From positions 213,983-277,982 of the forward strand of contig NZ_QKQV01000002.1 of assembly GCF_003233725.1 (NCBI RefSeq): a DNA stretch of 64,000 nucleotides. Direction: 5' to 3'. Shown here in pieces: positions 52,098 to 60,879 of this stretch. The DNA comes from Mesonia sp. K7. GTDB lineage: Bacteria > Bacteroidota > Bacteroidia > Flavobacteriales > Flavobacteriaceae. The stretch's first letter is position 1; every line of letters begins with the position of its first letter. The translations under genes were made by a program, and so were the position numbers. The notes under the pieces were generated by a model, which saw only the letters and a program-made list of their open reading frames with translations, had not been told where the DNA came from and did not search any database.

Positions 52098-52235
52098 ATA
52101 AATAAAAATTTAATTCAGTTAAAATTCTTGATAATAATTTTGTGCCTAACAAAATCTATCAATAGGACCAAGGATCTAGTATGAGAACCAGGATTTGGTC
52201 AAAAAAGGATATAATTATCCTTTAAAAAAACTGAA

Positions 52236-52547
52236 TTATGCCTGTGGTGGCTGTAAAATGGAAGTGGTAAAATCTTTTTTTATACCGTTTAAGTAGAGAA
52301 AATCTTGAGAAGAATTGTATTTAAACTCAAATTTTATTTCTGCGAATTTGAAATAAGTTGCGTTTATATGGCAACATTGGCAAATACAAAATGGGGAACA
52401 TAAATCTGCATCTTGATGTTGGTGGTTATCACCTAAATCTTGAGAAATTTCTGTTTTAACTTCATTGTCAAAAGTACCTGTATCTTCACAAGGCACTAAA
52501 TTTAGTGTGAAGATATAGATTGACAATATGAATGCTAAAAATTTCAT
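52236..52547 (-). CDS. Cys/His-rich small secreted protein (DUF6660-like)
   Basis: 103 residues. Signal peptide MKFLAFILSIYIFTLNLV with a Pro-Cys right after it, then a mature part with DNHQHQDADLCSPFCICQCCHINATYF, i.e. five cysteines and three histidines in 30 residues, a probable metal-binding loop. I recall this pattern as DUF6660, found upstream of CzcA/CusA operons in Bacteroidota. It is 138 bp upstream of czcA on the same strand and so likely the first gene of that operon. Confidence 0.78.
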   Translation of the reverse strand: MKFLAFILSIYIFTLNLVPCEDTGTFDNEVKTEISQDLGDNHQHQDADLCSPFCICQCCHINATYFKFAEIKFEFKYNSSQDFLYLNGIKKDFTTSILQPPQA

Positions 52548-52605
52548 TAAGGCAAATATAAGAATTTTTTAATGCAATGGTTGTGCAAAGAAAAAAGGCT
52601 TCGGA

Positions 52606-54669
52606 TTATAAAAACCATAAGGTTTCTTGACCAAAAGGTGGTATTTCCTTGCTTTCAAAACGAGGTGCTATTTCTGCAACCATTTCAGGATATTTAATTG
52701 TTATTGGTACGTTTTGTTGACGTAAGGATTTCCAATATAGCCTACTAAATTGATACACTTGCTCTATTAGCTTTCTAATCATTTTACTATCATTTAAAGC
52801 CTCTGGTGTAGGACTTGATATTTTAAGTTTTATTGGAAATGAATAACTTGAATGACTTGGGTATTTTACAGTATTGTTATACCTCAAATTATTAAAGAGT
52901 AAATATTTATATTCTCCTTTAGGGCCAATATTTATATATGTGCCACTCATTGGAATTAACTCACCATTCCAATTTTGGTCAAAAGCAATAATATCTTGTG
53001 ATTTTGTTTTATTAATATTAAGAACAAAAAGAGGACAAGGCAATTGAAGTTTATCCATCATTTCTAAAACAGGTTGTATTTCTTCATCCTTCATATCCTT
53101 ATAAAAGTGAATCACTATTTTTTCAGGTATTTGGTTTGTTGGTACGTATTGATAGATAGCATCACTTAATGCACCCCCTAACTGTTTAACATCAGATTTA
53201 CTGAAATAATGAAATTCATTAAATCTTCCATTATTTTTAAAACTAAATGCACTCGCTACATATCGAATGTTTTCTTCGGTATTTTTAAATGCACCCACAC
53301 CTATAACTAATTCATTTTTTGGTTTGACATTTAGTTGCCAAGGTGTACCATCTAATTTTGCTAATAAGGCTAATGATATATTGGTTAAATCGTATATAAA
53401 CTTATGTTGATTTCTTCTAAATCTATCAAACTCTATTACTTGAGATATAATTCTTTTATATAAAAGCTGCTCTTTAACCTTGTAATACACTAACTTTTTT
53501 TCAAGATTGGGTTCGTGCTTGTTAAAAGGACTTAAATAAATAGCAACATAATTAATATTAGGGTCAGATTTAAAATCTTTTATACCCTTTGCAATTTGAG
53601 GTAATGGATTTTCTAAATCATCAAATACTATATTGACATCATTATCGAAATGTGCTAAAACACCTGCATAAATGTTTAAACCTTTATACCAACTTGTACC
53701 ATCTTCCAATAATTTTTGCAATGCTTCTACTTCTTTAGCATAACTTGTATGATATATAAAGAAGAAATGCACATTATCTAACTGACAAGGATTTAAAGGC
53801 TTTAAATTCTTAAAATCAATTTTGGGATTTCTACCAACACCATTTTGAAACACTAAATCATTGCTTTCATCAGCAACTTCACCAATTCGATTTATTTCTA
53901 CAGGTAAGTAATCGTCATTATTAACAGGGATAACTTTCTTAAATTCCTCACTTAAAATGAAATGCTGAATAAACTTATCGATTTTGTGTTTATAACTTAT
54001 ATATTTATTGGAATCATCTTTTGGTTCTGGTTGAATATTAAAAGCTGTTCGTAAATCGTTATTCAAAATGGCAAAAGCCTTTGTGTTATCATCAATAAAT
54101 TCCTTTTCCTTATGATATTTTAATAACCTCATTTTATATACAACTTTATTAAGATTTGTTGTTGAGGTATGTTTTATAATTTCAGAAATAGGTTTTTTAA
54201 ACACTTTAGCCATACCATCATAAGAAATAACTAACTCACCATATTCACTAACTTCTTTAATTTGTACTTTGACAGTAAACTTATAATACTGTGCAAAACT
54301 TTTATTTTGATATGATCTATTACCTATCCAAATTTGATTATCATTCACAAAGTTTTGACCAACAAGTTTTTTTATGCTTTTAAAGAATTTTTTGATTCGC
54401 CAATTATAGTAATGCTTTATTAAGTCGGTTGGTTGTTCTTTTAGATTGAGTTTTAAAGGCAAATATCCTTCCTTTTCATAAATAAATGATGTGTAGATAA
54501 AATCAGGATTTTCTTCTTTTATACCAGGAAACAAATCTTCTATATTGGTTGGAAACTTTGTTTTATACAACTTTTGAGCATTACCAATTTTCTCTTTACT
54601 TAAATAAAAAGTTATTGGTTTATCTGGTAAATCAAATGTTATGATATTAAAATAAAGTTCCTGACTCAT
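52606..54669 (-). CDS. Long prokaryotic Argonaute, probably catalytically inactive
   Basis: 687 residues. The MID domain shows LVYYKVKEQLLYKRIISQVIEF near 405 (Y-K ... Q, 5'-phosphate pocket) and ISLALLAKLDGTPWQL near 455; the PIWI domain covers about 465-687 (ELVIGVGAFKNTEENIRYVAS, IPEKIVIHFYKDMKDEEIQPVL, VPITIKYPEMVAEIA). The first catalytic Asp of the DEDX tetrad (IGxD in active enzymes) is Gly (VIGVG), and the last acidic position near KYPEMV lacks the expected Asp. That suggests guide-directed binding without cleavage, as in the long-B class. The N-terminal ~380 residues have length enough for N, L1, PAZ and L2 domains, though a PAZ domain is not obvious. It is 20 bp downstream of an XRE regulator. 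Confidence 0.88.
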   Translation of the reverse strand: MSQELYFNIITFDLPDKPITFYLSKEKIGNAQKLYKTKFPTNIEDLFPGIKEENPDFIYTSFIYEKEGYLPLKLNLKEQPTDLIKHYYNWRIKKFFKSIKKLVGQNFVNDNQIWIGNRSYQNKSFAQYYKFTVKVQIKEVSEYGELVISYDGMAKVFKKPISEIIKHTSTTNLNKVVYKMRLLKYHKEKEFIDDNTKAFAILNNDLRTAFNIQPEPKDDSNKYISYKHKIDKFIQHFILSEEFKKVIPVNNDDYLPVEINRIGEVADESNDLVFQNGVGRNPKIDFKNLKPLNPCQLDNVHFFFIYHTSYAKEVEALQKLLEDGTSWYKGLNIYAGVLAHFDNDVNIVFDDLENPLPQIAKGIKDFKSDPNINYVAIYLSPFNKHEPNLEKKLVYYKVKEQLLYKRIISQVIEFDRFRRNQHKFIYDLTNISLALLAKLDGTPWQLNVKPKNELVIGVGAFKNTEENIRYVASAFSFKNNGRFNEFHYFSKSDVKQLGGALSDAIYQYVPTNQIPEKIVIHFYKDMKDEEIQPVLEMMDKLQLPCPLFVLNINKTKSQDIIAFDQNWNGELIPMSGTYINIGPKGEYKYLLFNNLRYNNTVKYPSHSSYSFPIKLKISSPTPEALNDSKMIRKLIEQVYQFSRLYWKSLRQQNVPITIKYPEMVAEIAPRFESKEIPPFGQETLWFL

Positions 54670-54689
54670 AAGACTTGGGTTTATTAATT

Positions 54690-55007
54690 CTACTTCTTGC
54701 TCAATCTATTAATTTTTTGTTCTACAATTTTGAGGATTTCCGTAATGTTTTTTTCTTCTTTTATCATAAAGACAATTTTATCTGCTAACCAATATTGAAG
54801 TAATTCGCTTTTGTTTTGCTTTAATGCTTTAGCTAATGCTTCAACTTGTTCTTTACGAGCTATACGAGTACCACGTTCAATTTTACTTAAAAGTGCAGTA
54901 TCAATATTCATTTGAGAAGCAACTTCTCTTAATAATAATTGCTTTTCTTCTCGTATTTCTCTGATGTATTCTCCAAACGTCATTTTGGGGATATTTTGAC
55001 TTGTCAA
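54690..55007 (-). CDS. XRE-family transcriptional regulator upstream of the Argonaute
   Basis: 105 residues. HTH_3-type domain near the N-terminus: FGEYIREIREEKQLLLREVASQMNIDTALLSKIERGTRIARKEQVEALAKAL. A helical C-terminal tail (LLQYWLADKIVFMIKEEKNITEILKIVEQKINRL) is probably the dimerisation region. It precedes the Argonaute by 20 bp on the same strand, so it likely represses its own operon; a TTGTC-aat-ATTTGTC sequence just upstream of its start may be an operator, but this is weak. The pattern resembles controllers of restriction-modification systems. Confidence 0.88.
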   Translation of the reverse strand: MTSQNIPKMTFGEYIREIREEKQLLLREVASQMNIDTALLSKIERGTRIARKEQVEALAKALKQNKSELLQYWLADKIVFMIKEEKNITEILKIVEQKINRLSKK

Positions 55008-55146
55008 TATTTGTCTAATGTAAGAAAAAGAAAATAAGAACTAATAAAAAGATATTAACAATTATAAACAGGAAATGAGGAAGTTAAGGATTTAAGGATA
55101 TAAAGTATTTTTATAAATCCTCGTTTCCTTAAAATCCTCAAAATCC

Positions 55147-56886
55147 TTATTGTGCTTTTGTGGGATTTGTATAATTGTTATGAGCTTCCCTATGTATTAG
55201 ACCAGCATCAACAAATTTAGTAATATAGCCTTCTGCTGTTTTATGAGGAATCTTGTTTTTGTCGGCTATATTTAGGTAGTCTTGTCTTGTAAATTGATAA
55301 GGTAGTGCTTCTAAAAAACGTTCTTTTCGATTAGCTCTTTTTACTTCTTTTTGTTCAATAGGTAAATCATTAAACACCTTACTACTGTGCTTTACTAATA
55401 CGCTTATCATTTCTAACGTATTATCAAAATCAATATTCTCACAATATCTTACTTGGTTTACATCGCCATCTTCCATAATGCGAAAAACAGAAAACAACAT
55501 TATAATTCTGAATGCTATTAACCCCAAACGCCTAACGGTTGCTATATAGTCATCGGGTTGAAGATTGAGGTATTTGGTTTGAAGCTTCTCAAAAAACACA
55601 TTAAACTTTTGTTGTTGCTCTATTGTTAGCCTAACTTCAATATCAGGATTGTTTTTTAGGGTTTTGTACAACCCAAAAAATTCTTTTCCTAATTGGTCGT
55701 AATATTCATCTAAACCGTTGGTTGTATCGGTTTGAAAAACGTTTTTCCAAGTAGGTTTGATATTCATATAATAAAACATAAATCGACTAAATAAGCCATT
55801 TTCAGCACTTGGAACCAATGCTTGAATTTGTTTTGGTGTGCCAGATAACACCGTTGACAAACAAGGTCTTTCAATATCTACATACTCTCTGTCCGTTCTA
55901 CGATAGTAACTAATGGTTTCGTGATGAAATGCTTTACGAAAACCATCGGAATAATTACCGTAATCACTTTTAAAGGCTTGTGCTAATGTATCTCCTTCTG
56001 TTTCAAAAATTAACCCTCTGCCTTCATTATCAGATATTAATTGATATACACCTGTTACACTATTGTTAGCCGGAATAAACAACATTCTTTCAGGTGGTTT
56101 ACTCGGTTTTTCCATAGTTTCACTTTTGCCCTTATTCATATTATAAGTAGCCATTTCAGCCTGATGCTGTTGCTTTAGGGTTTTGGATTGTTCGCGTTTT
56201 TGTTTGTGAACAGGATTTACCAAATTTTTAATTTGGTTTAATCTTCCTTTACCTGCTGAAGCTGGTGCTGTAACAAATAAATACAAGTTGCTAAACACTT
56301 TACGTTGGTCGTACACACCAAACAATTTTGGGAAACAAGCACTAAATGCTGTTAATGCACCCAACAACAAAATATCACGTTCTTCATTACTGCTTGATGG
56401 TTGTACCACTTGTTGCAAAAATGTTGGTATGTTGTTGTAAACTGTTGTAGGTATTGTTGGCAATGGTTGTTTTACTTCCTCTGGCTGTTGCAACACTTCA
56501 ACAACTTGTTGTTGCTGTTTTGGTTTAATACCTACTTGATGCAAATGGTGGTATAAGGTTGCTATGCTTATACCGTGTCCTTTTGCTTGTAAACACTTGT
56601 TATATTGTTCGTCACATTCTTTATGGTCGTAACCTGAATAATTTCTGCTAATTCTATGATAGTAATCACGTCCAGCTTCTCCGTATTCTTCTGAAATAGC
56701 AAAACCAATATCACGCCACTTTTCATAAGTATCTGTAATATCGATACCTGATTGTTCTAAAGCGTTGATATATGTTTCAATATCATTTGCAACAACTCTT
56801 GTTGGGTTGTTGTTGATTGGTTTTTTAGGTACTTCTTTTTGCTCTGGAACAGCTAACCAATCTTTCGGGTTGAATATCTTTGTCAT
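55147..56886 (-). CDS. DUF3987 protein with PriCT-like N-terminus
   Basis: 579 residues. The N-terminal region (SGIDITDTYEKWRDIGFAISEEYGEAGRDYYHRISRNYSGY) is of the PriCT_2 primase-C-terminal type; a Gln-rich linker follows. The DUF3987 part starts near 160 (FLQQVVQPSSSNEERDILLLGALTAFSA) and carries a P-loop-like ASAGKGRLN near 213 and ETEGDTLAQAF. Such proteins are typical of Bacteroidota integrative elements and are thought to act in replication of the excised circle. It overlaps the upstream BT4734-like gene by 4 bp (ATGA), so they are coupled. Confidence 0.88.
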   Translation of the reverse strand: MTKIFNPKDWLAVPEQKEVPKKPINNNPTRVVANDIETYINALEQSGIDITDTYEKWRDIGFAISEEYGEAGRDYYHRISRNYSGYDHKECDEQYNKCLQAKGHGISIATLYHHLHQVGIKPKQQQQVVEVLQQPEEVKQPLPTIPTTVYNNIPTFLQQVVQPSSSNEERDILLLGALTAFSACFPKLFGVYDQRKVFSNLYLFVTAPASAGKGRLNQIKNLVNPVHKQKREQSKTLKQQHQAEMATYNMNKGKSETMEKPSKPPERMLFIPANNSVTGVYQLISDNEGRGLIFETEGDTLAQAFKSDYGNYSDGFRKAFHHETISYYRRTDREYVDIERPCLSTVLSGTPKQIQALVPSAENGLFSRFMFYYMNIKPTWKNVFQTDTTNGLDEYYDQLGKEFFGLYKTLKNNPDIEVRLTIEQQQKFNVFFEKLQTKYLNLQPDDYIATVRRLGLIAFRIIMLFSVFRIMEDGDVNQVRYCENIDFDNTLEMISVLVKHSSKVFNDLPIEQKEVKRANRKERFLEALPYQFTRQDYLNIADKNKIPHKTAEGYITKFVDAGLIHREAHNNYTNPTKAQ

Positions 56887-57791
56887 ATCTTTTGATGTCT
56901 TTTATGTAGGTATGCCAATGGATCGTGGGATAAAAAACACGCTCTGGAAATGTCTTTACCCGATTGGTCAACCTCAATGTTATATGTTTGTTTTATGTAA
57001 TTGGCCACCGCAATAAAATATTCGTTGTGTGACACTTTAGATACATCGATTCTAATTATCCATTTTAAACCTTCTCCAGAAGGTGATGTAAACAACAATT
57101 CGGTTTCAAAATATTCATCGTTCAATAATTGTTGTTTTAGTTCTTCAAGACTCTCTAAATGGTCAAAATCGATTGTTAATAATGATGAATGCTCAATTAA
57201 GCTATCATCGTTTCGTTTAGAAAACACACCTGAAAATGTTACATAATCAAAATGATTTGCTTTAAATTTTCGTGCTTCTTTAGGGTCTTTAATCGCTCTA
57301 AATTGCTCTGTGATACTTTTATACTTATCGCTTGTAATACGCTCAAATACTTGATGCAATCTTACTTTTTCAGTTGGAAACACATTTCTAATAGGTGCTT
57401 TGTAAAAACTGCTGTAAGCATACCAAGTATCATCAGGTGCATCTATCCAGGATAATTCATCTTCCTTTTTAACTTCAAAATTTAGATTCATTACCTCATT
57501 AATTTTAAATAGCAATTCTTCTTCTTCGATAAGTTTAAAATGATAGGATGCAAAATCGAATACATCGCCTTTAAAATCGGTTAATTCTGTATCATAATGC
57601 ATTGCTTTATTGTCTACAACATTAATTTGTAATGTTGATTTACCACCGTTAAAAGGGTTACGGGTTATCCCGCAGTCCCTTCCTTTTAAGGAAAGGACTG
57701 TTGATTTAGGATAATACAGCCTTAATACATAAGCGTAAATATTTAACCCATAATGCGTTTTCTTTAAGATGCTTTCTTTACTTATTTCCAT
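56883..57791 (-). CDS. BT4734/BF3469-type (VirE N-terminal) protein
   Basis: 302 residues. The family core is recognisable: HSSLLTIDFDHLESLEELKQ near 200, then LLFTSPSGEGLKWIIRIDVSKVSHNEYFIAVANYI and DQSGKDISRACFLSHDPLAYL. These words correspond to the primase-like fold in BT4734 proteins, where DFD and the late D-x-S...R-x-C are presumed active-site elements. With the DUF3987 gene it forms a two-gene replication-type module common in integrative elements. Overlaps the HTH gene upstream by 14 bp. Confidence 0.88.
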   Translation of the reverse strand: MEISKESILKKTHYGLNIYAYVLRLYYPKSTVLSLKGRDCGITRNPFNGGKSTLQINVVDNKAMHYDTELTDFKGDVFDFASYHFKLIEEEELLFKINEVMNLNFEVKKEDELSWIDAPDDTWYAYSSFYKAPIRNVFPTEKVRLHQVFERITSDKYKSITEQFRAIKDPKEARKFKANHFDYVTFSGVFSKRNDDSLIEHSSLLTIDFDHLESLEELKQQLLNDEYFETELLFTSPSGEGLKWIIRIDVSKVSHNEYFIAVANYIKQTYNIEVDQSGKDISRACFLSHDPLAYLHKRHQKI

Positions 57792-58074
57792 CGCATTTAA
57801 AATTTGGGTTATAATAATTGCTCTGTAATAGTTCCTCTATATCAGATACTTTGTAATAAAACTTGCCTTGTATCTTGCTATATGGAATTGTACCATTTGA
57901 ACGGAATGTTTGCAATGTCCGTTGGCTAATATGTAGCGTTTGCATTACGTCCTGATTGTCAATCCACGTATCTTTTAAGCGTTCTGCTCTCGTAGCTCTT
58001 ATTAATTCGATACGTGCTTTTAAATCCTTAATCTCTTGTGAGAGTGCCAAGAGTAAATCGATAATTTCAGTCAT
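57778..58074 (-). CDS. Excisionase-type HTH protein A
   Basis: 98 residues: helical start (LLLALSQEIKDLKARIELIRATRAERL) and a MerR-like HTH WIDNQDVMQTLHISQRTLQTFRSNGTIPYSKIQGKFYYKVSDIEELLQ. Belongs to the helix_turn_helix_17/excisionase type of Bacteroidota integrative elements. Overlaps the BT4734-like gene by 14 bp and follows HTH protein B by 2 bp, so the module is one transcript. Confidence 0.88.
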   Translation of the reverse strand: MTEIIDLLLALSQEIKDLKARIELIRATRAERLKDTWIDNQDVMQTLHISQRTLQTFRSNGTIPYSKIQGKFYYKVSDIEELLQSNYYNPNFKCDGNK

Positions 58075-58076
58075 AA

Positions 58077-58373
58077 CTAAATCCTTCCTTTTTTGATTAA
58101 ATAATTAGCTGCCTGTTGCTCGATTTCATCTTGGGAATCCATACGGTTACGCAGTAACCATTGGTCTAACTCCTGACGTTGGAAATAGATTTTTTTACCA
58201 TTCGGTTTATAGTGTGGAATGGCTCCCGTACTTGTAAGTTTATACAAGTGCGATTGTGATAGTTCTAAATACTGGCAAGTTTCATTGAAATTCAATACTT
58301 GCTTTTGCAACGTTTGTTGTTCTACTAACAACTTTTCGATGCGTTCTAAACGTTCAATTATTTTAACGTCCAT
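58077..58373 (-). CDS. Excisionase-type HTH protein B
   Basis: 98 residues: coiled start (IIERLERIEKLLVEQQTLQKQ), then NFNETCQYLELSQSHLYKLTSTGAIPHYKPNGKKIYFQRQELDQWLL, the usual MerR-type excisionase HTH with a wing (PNGKKIYF). With protein A it probably controls excision of the island; paired small HTH proteins are typical of CTnDOT-like and NBU-like elements. First gene of the minus-strand replication module; 211 bp separate it from the unknown gene upstream. Confidence 0.88.
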   Translation of the reverse strand: MDVKIIERLERIEKLLVEQQTLQKQVLNFNETCQYLELSQSHLYKLTSTGAIPHYKPNGKKIYFQRQELDQWLLRNRMDSQDEIEQQAANYLIKKGRI

Positions 58374-58584
58374 CTTATTATAAATTTTAATTTAAAAATG
58401 GACTTCTGCGCAAAAGTCATCCTTGATTGTCAAGGACATAACAAATATTGAAAAAGGTGTTTGGTATAACAGAAAAGAGAAAAAATGGTATTATTAAACC
58501 ATTGCAAAACAATGTTTTACACCGTTTTTGGTATTATCTATTTGGTATTAAGTAGAGAAAATACCACTTTTAAAAGGTGAAGTT

Positions 58585-59589
58585 TTATTTGATTTGGTCA
58601 AGCCAAAAATTGGCTTCAACTAATTTTTGATAGGCTCTTTTTTCAGTACCTAAAAATCTACGGTATTCTTTACCTGCATTACTACTTGGTCCATACCTAT
58701 AAGCAAAGAATTTATAAATGTGTTTAGGCTCTATTTTTTTAGATGGTTTACTGTCAAAAAATATTCTTTCATTAAAATATTTAGTTTCTGTTAACTTAAC
58801 CATAAAAGCTGCAAGTAATATTTTATTACCTCTATCCTTTATGAAGTTATATTCATCATCTATAATGCCTTTTTCATTTAATAGCTCCTCTAATTTTGCA
58901 AATTCTCTTTGTTTAATCTTATTAATAAGTGCGTTATAGGATAAGACATCATTGTTTTCCTTTCTAAAATCACCTTGTATAGCGTTGAAAATTGAACTTT
59001 GTTTTACTTGTTTCCTGACCGTTTTTATTTCTGCACCGGAATAGGATTTTACAATTAACTCTTGAGGTGGTTCTTCATTAAAAAATACTTCGTGCAGTTC
59101 TTCTATTGTATAAATTTCAGCATCACTTAATTCTGAAAATCGTTCTTGAAGTTCCATAAAAAGCATCATCGCATTTGCTTTTAAAAATGAAATGATATAG
59201 GCTTCATCAGATTTATCATTTTGAATTGGCTTTAAAGACAAACTTTCAACAATAACATTATCTGAAATGTAATTTTTAATCTGGGTTAAATAATTTAAAA
59301 ATTTACGGTGAGCATTATCATATAGAAAAGACAAGTGATCAGCTGTTGAGTTTGCATCAAGTGCATCATTAATTTGATTAAAATTTTTGATGTACTCGTT
59401 TTCTATTAATTTTAAATAGTATTTACGCTTGTTAGAATACGCCTTTTTGAAGTCGATTTCATATTTAGGCGTTGTATTGAGGTATTGCTTTTTAAAGCCT
59501 TTTAAAAGCTCTTTAAATTGGTTTTCGGTTCTTTTATCATCAGTAACCTTTTCCACATACAGTAAGTCGATAAATAAGTCTTTAGCCAT
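58585..59589 (-). CDS. Integrase-associated protein of unknown function (DUF6617-like)
   Basis: 334 residues, mostly helical, Lys/Glu/Asn-rich, no signal peptide or membrane segment. No catalytic motif is evident. The C-terminal region (KHIYKFFAYRYGPSSNAGKEYRRFLGTEKRAYQKLVEANFWLDQIK) looks conserved and basic, reminiscent of RteC-type or DUF6617 proteins found directly downstream of Bacteroidota integrases; that name is from memory. It overlaps the integrase gene by 8 bp, so it is co-translated and is likely to take part in integration, excision or control. Confidence 0.75.
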   Translation of the reverse strand: MAKDLFIDLLYVEKVTDDKRTENQFKELLKGFKKQYLNTTPKYEIDFKKAYSNKRKYYLKLIENEYIKNFNQINDALDANSTADHLSFLYDNAHRKFLNYLTQIKNYISDNVIVESLSLKPIQNDKSDEAYIISFLKANAMMLFMELQERFSELSDAEIYTIEELHEVFFNEEPPQELIVKSYSGAEIKTVRKQVKQSSIFNAIQGDFRKENNDVLSYNALINKIKQREFAKLEELLNEKGIIDDEYNFIKDRGNKILLAAFMVKLTETKYFNERIFFDSKPSKKIEPKHIYKFFAYRYGPSSNAGKEYRRFLGTEKRAYQKLVEANFWLDQIK

Positions 59590-60694
59590 TTGGGTTAAGG
59601 TTTATTCTGTAAGCTGCTTGTTTCTTTTTGTCATCAATTACTTTAGCGTAAATTTGAGTTGTTTTCAAATTCTTATGACCTAACATTTTTGATACTGTAT
59701 ATATATCAGTACCCAAAGTCAGTTGTAATGTTGCAAATGAATGTCGCGCACAATGGAACGTGATATTCTTCTTAATTTCTGCATCACCAACCCATTCTTT
59801 TAGTAGGTCATAATTTCTCTGAACGTTATTAATATTCTCGAAAACTTTTTTAGTCGATTCGCCTTTTTCTCCTAACAATTCAAATGCTTGTTCGGAAATT
59901 GGTAAGGTTTCAGCTCCTTTAGTTTTCTTTTGCTTAAATCTAATAAAATTTCCATAGGTTTCTGAATATTGGATTTCAGACCATTGAAGTTTTGTAATAT
60001 CTGACCAACGTAAACCTGTAAGGCAGGAAAATAGAAAAGCATTTTTTAATTGTGGATGTCTGCTATCTGTATTAAAAAGCTTTCTAACTTCTTCTAAAGT
60101 TAAAAATTCCATATGTGTATCTTCTTCTTTAAAATTTTCAACTGAAATAGCAGGATTGTATTGAATTACTTTTTCTTTAACAGCTTGTCGTAATACAGCT
60201 AAAAGCTTTTTAAAATATGCTGATTTTGTGTTTTGGCTTAATGGTCTTTTACTTCTGGAAAGTGCTTTTTTGTCTAAATACTCTTTAAAACCTTCTACCC
60301 ACTCTTCATCTATTCTTTCAAAAGAAATTCCCGTAGGATGATAATCTTTTAAATGTTTTAGAGTACTATTCCATACACCTAAATTACCTTTACTTTCTGA
60401 ACGTCTTTCAATCCATTGTTCTAAATACACGAAAAAATTGCCTTGTTTCTTTTCTTTATTTTCAAAACCATAAATATTATTCTGTACCTCTAAATGTCTT
60501 TTGGCTCTGATGCTTTCAGCAAGTTGTAAGATTTTCTTGTTTTCTAATTTCTGCGCTTTAGTTAAGGACCCTTTGTCGGGTTCTGGCGTTAAATATAATT
60601 TCAAGTACTCGTACTTACGATTTCCGTTTTCGTAATAATCAAGATATAAACTAATTCGTTTCCCTTTTCTACGTTGGCGTAAAGTAACTTTCAT
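59582..60694 (-). CDS. Island tyrosine recombinase (integrase)
   Basis: 370 residues. Arm-binding N-terminal domain (TLRQRRKGKRISLYLDYYENGNRKYEYLKLYL), SAM-like core-binding region (about 95-200) and catalytic domain with Arg in SCLTGLRWSDITKLQW, Lys in KQKKTKGAETLPIS, HxxR in FHCARHSFATLQL, His in MLGHKNLKTTQ and Tyr in TQIYAKV. Typical of Bacteroidota transposon-type integrases. It is transcribed away from the right end, with the GGCAACAA repeats (60744-60794) directly upstream of its start. It should catalyse insertion at the TTTCC/GGAAA palindrome described above. Confidence 0.95.
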   Translation of the reverse strand: MKVTLRQRRKGKRISLYLDYYENGNRKYEYLKLYLTPEPDKGSLTKAQKLENKKILQLAESIRAKRHLEVQNNIYGFENKEKKQGNFFVYLEQWIERRSESKGNLGVWNSTLKHLKDYHPTGISFERIDEEWVEGFKEYLDKKALSRSKRPLSQNTKSAYFKKLLAVLRQAVKEKVIQYNPAISVENFKEEDTHMEFLTLEEVRKLFNTDSRHPQLKNAFLFSCLTGLRWSDITKLQWSEIQYSETYGNFIRFKQKKTKGAETLPISEQAFELLGEKGESTKKVFENINNVQRNYDLLKEWVGDAEIKKNITFHCARHSFATLQLTLGTDIYTVSKMLGHKNLKTTQIYAKVIDDKKKQAAYRINLNPNG

Positions 60695-60743
60695 TTTCCT
60701 TATATTTACTGTGTTATACTATGCGTTTTAAGAGTGTTATATG

Positions 60744-60794
60744 GGCAACAATACGGCAACAAATATAAGCAAAAAAGGGTAGTTTGGCAACAAA
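60744..60794 (+). repeat. Terminal direct repeat, right copy plus a third unit
   Basis: GGCAACAAT-AC-GGCAACAAATAT (60744-60766) matches the left copy at 22 of 23 positions; GGCAACAAA recurs at 60786-60794. Lying between the integrase start and the right junction, these are likely arm-type sites and may also regulate the integrase. Confidence 0.65.
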
Positions 60795-60860
60795 AAAGAA
60801 CGTGAAATATTATATAAACCAATGATTAATAGGTAGATAACAAACAAAAGAAATATAATG

Positions 60861-60879
60861 AATTTCCTCTCGGAAAGTC
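60861..60879. other. Right junction core of the island (attR)
   Basis: AATTTCC (60861-60867), TCTC, GGAAAGTC (60872-60879). It shares TTTCC and GGAAA with the left junction, but its spacer differs (TCTC against TAATC), as seen with integrases that tolerate heterologous coupling sequences. Confidence 0.7.

Larger units (their letters stand above)
15876..60871. mobile_element. ~45 kb integrative genomic island with metal resistance and a long Argonaute
   Basis: Bounded by the matching TTTCC/GGAAA junctions (15868-15887 and 60861-60879), with near-identical GGCAACAA-type repeats inside each end (15924-15946 and 60744-60766) and a tyrosine recombinase at the right end (59582-60694). It interrupts one attC hairpin, so its ends are fixed by the host sequence on both sides. 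Contents: DUF6266-like protein and HTH at the left, three metal-resistance blocks, a long Argonaute with XRE regulator, and a DUF3987/BT4734/excisionase/integrase module. No relaxase, coupling protein or type IV secretion gene is visible, so it should be mobilisable at best. Base composition looks patchy: about 35-46 kb appears richer in GC than 18-34 kb, suggesting that the resistance blocks were assembled from different sources. Confidence 0.85.

Noticed and set aside
15924..60766. GGCAACAA repeats as the actual exchange point of the island
   Set aside because: The host attC sequence resumes outside them, at 15875 and 60872, so the exchange lies at the TTTCC/GGAAA cores; the repeats are inside the element.
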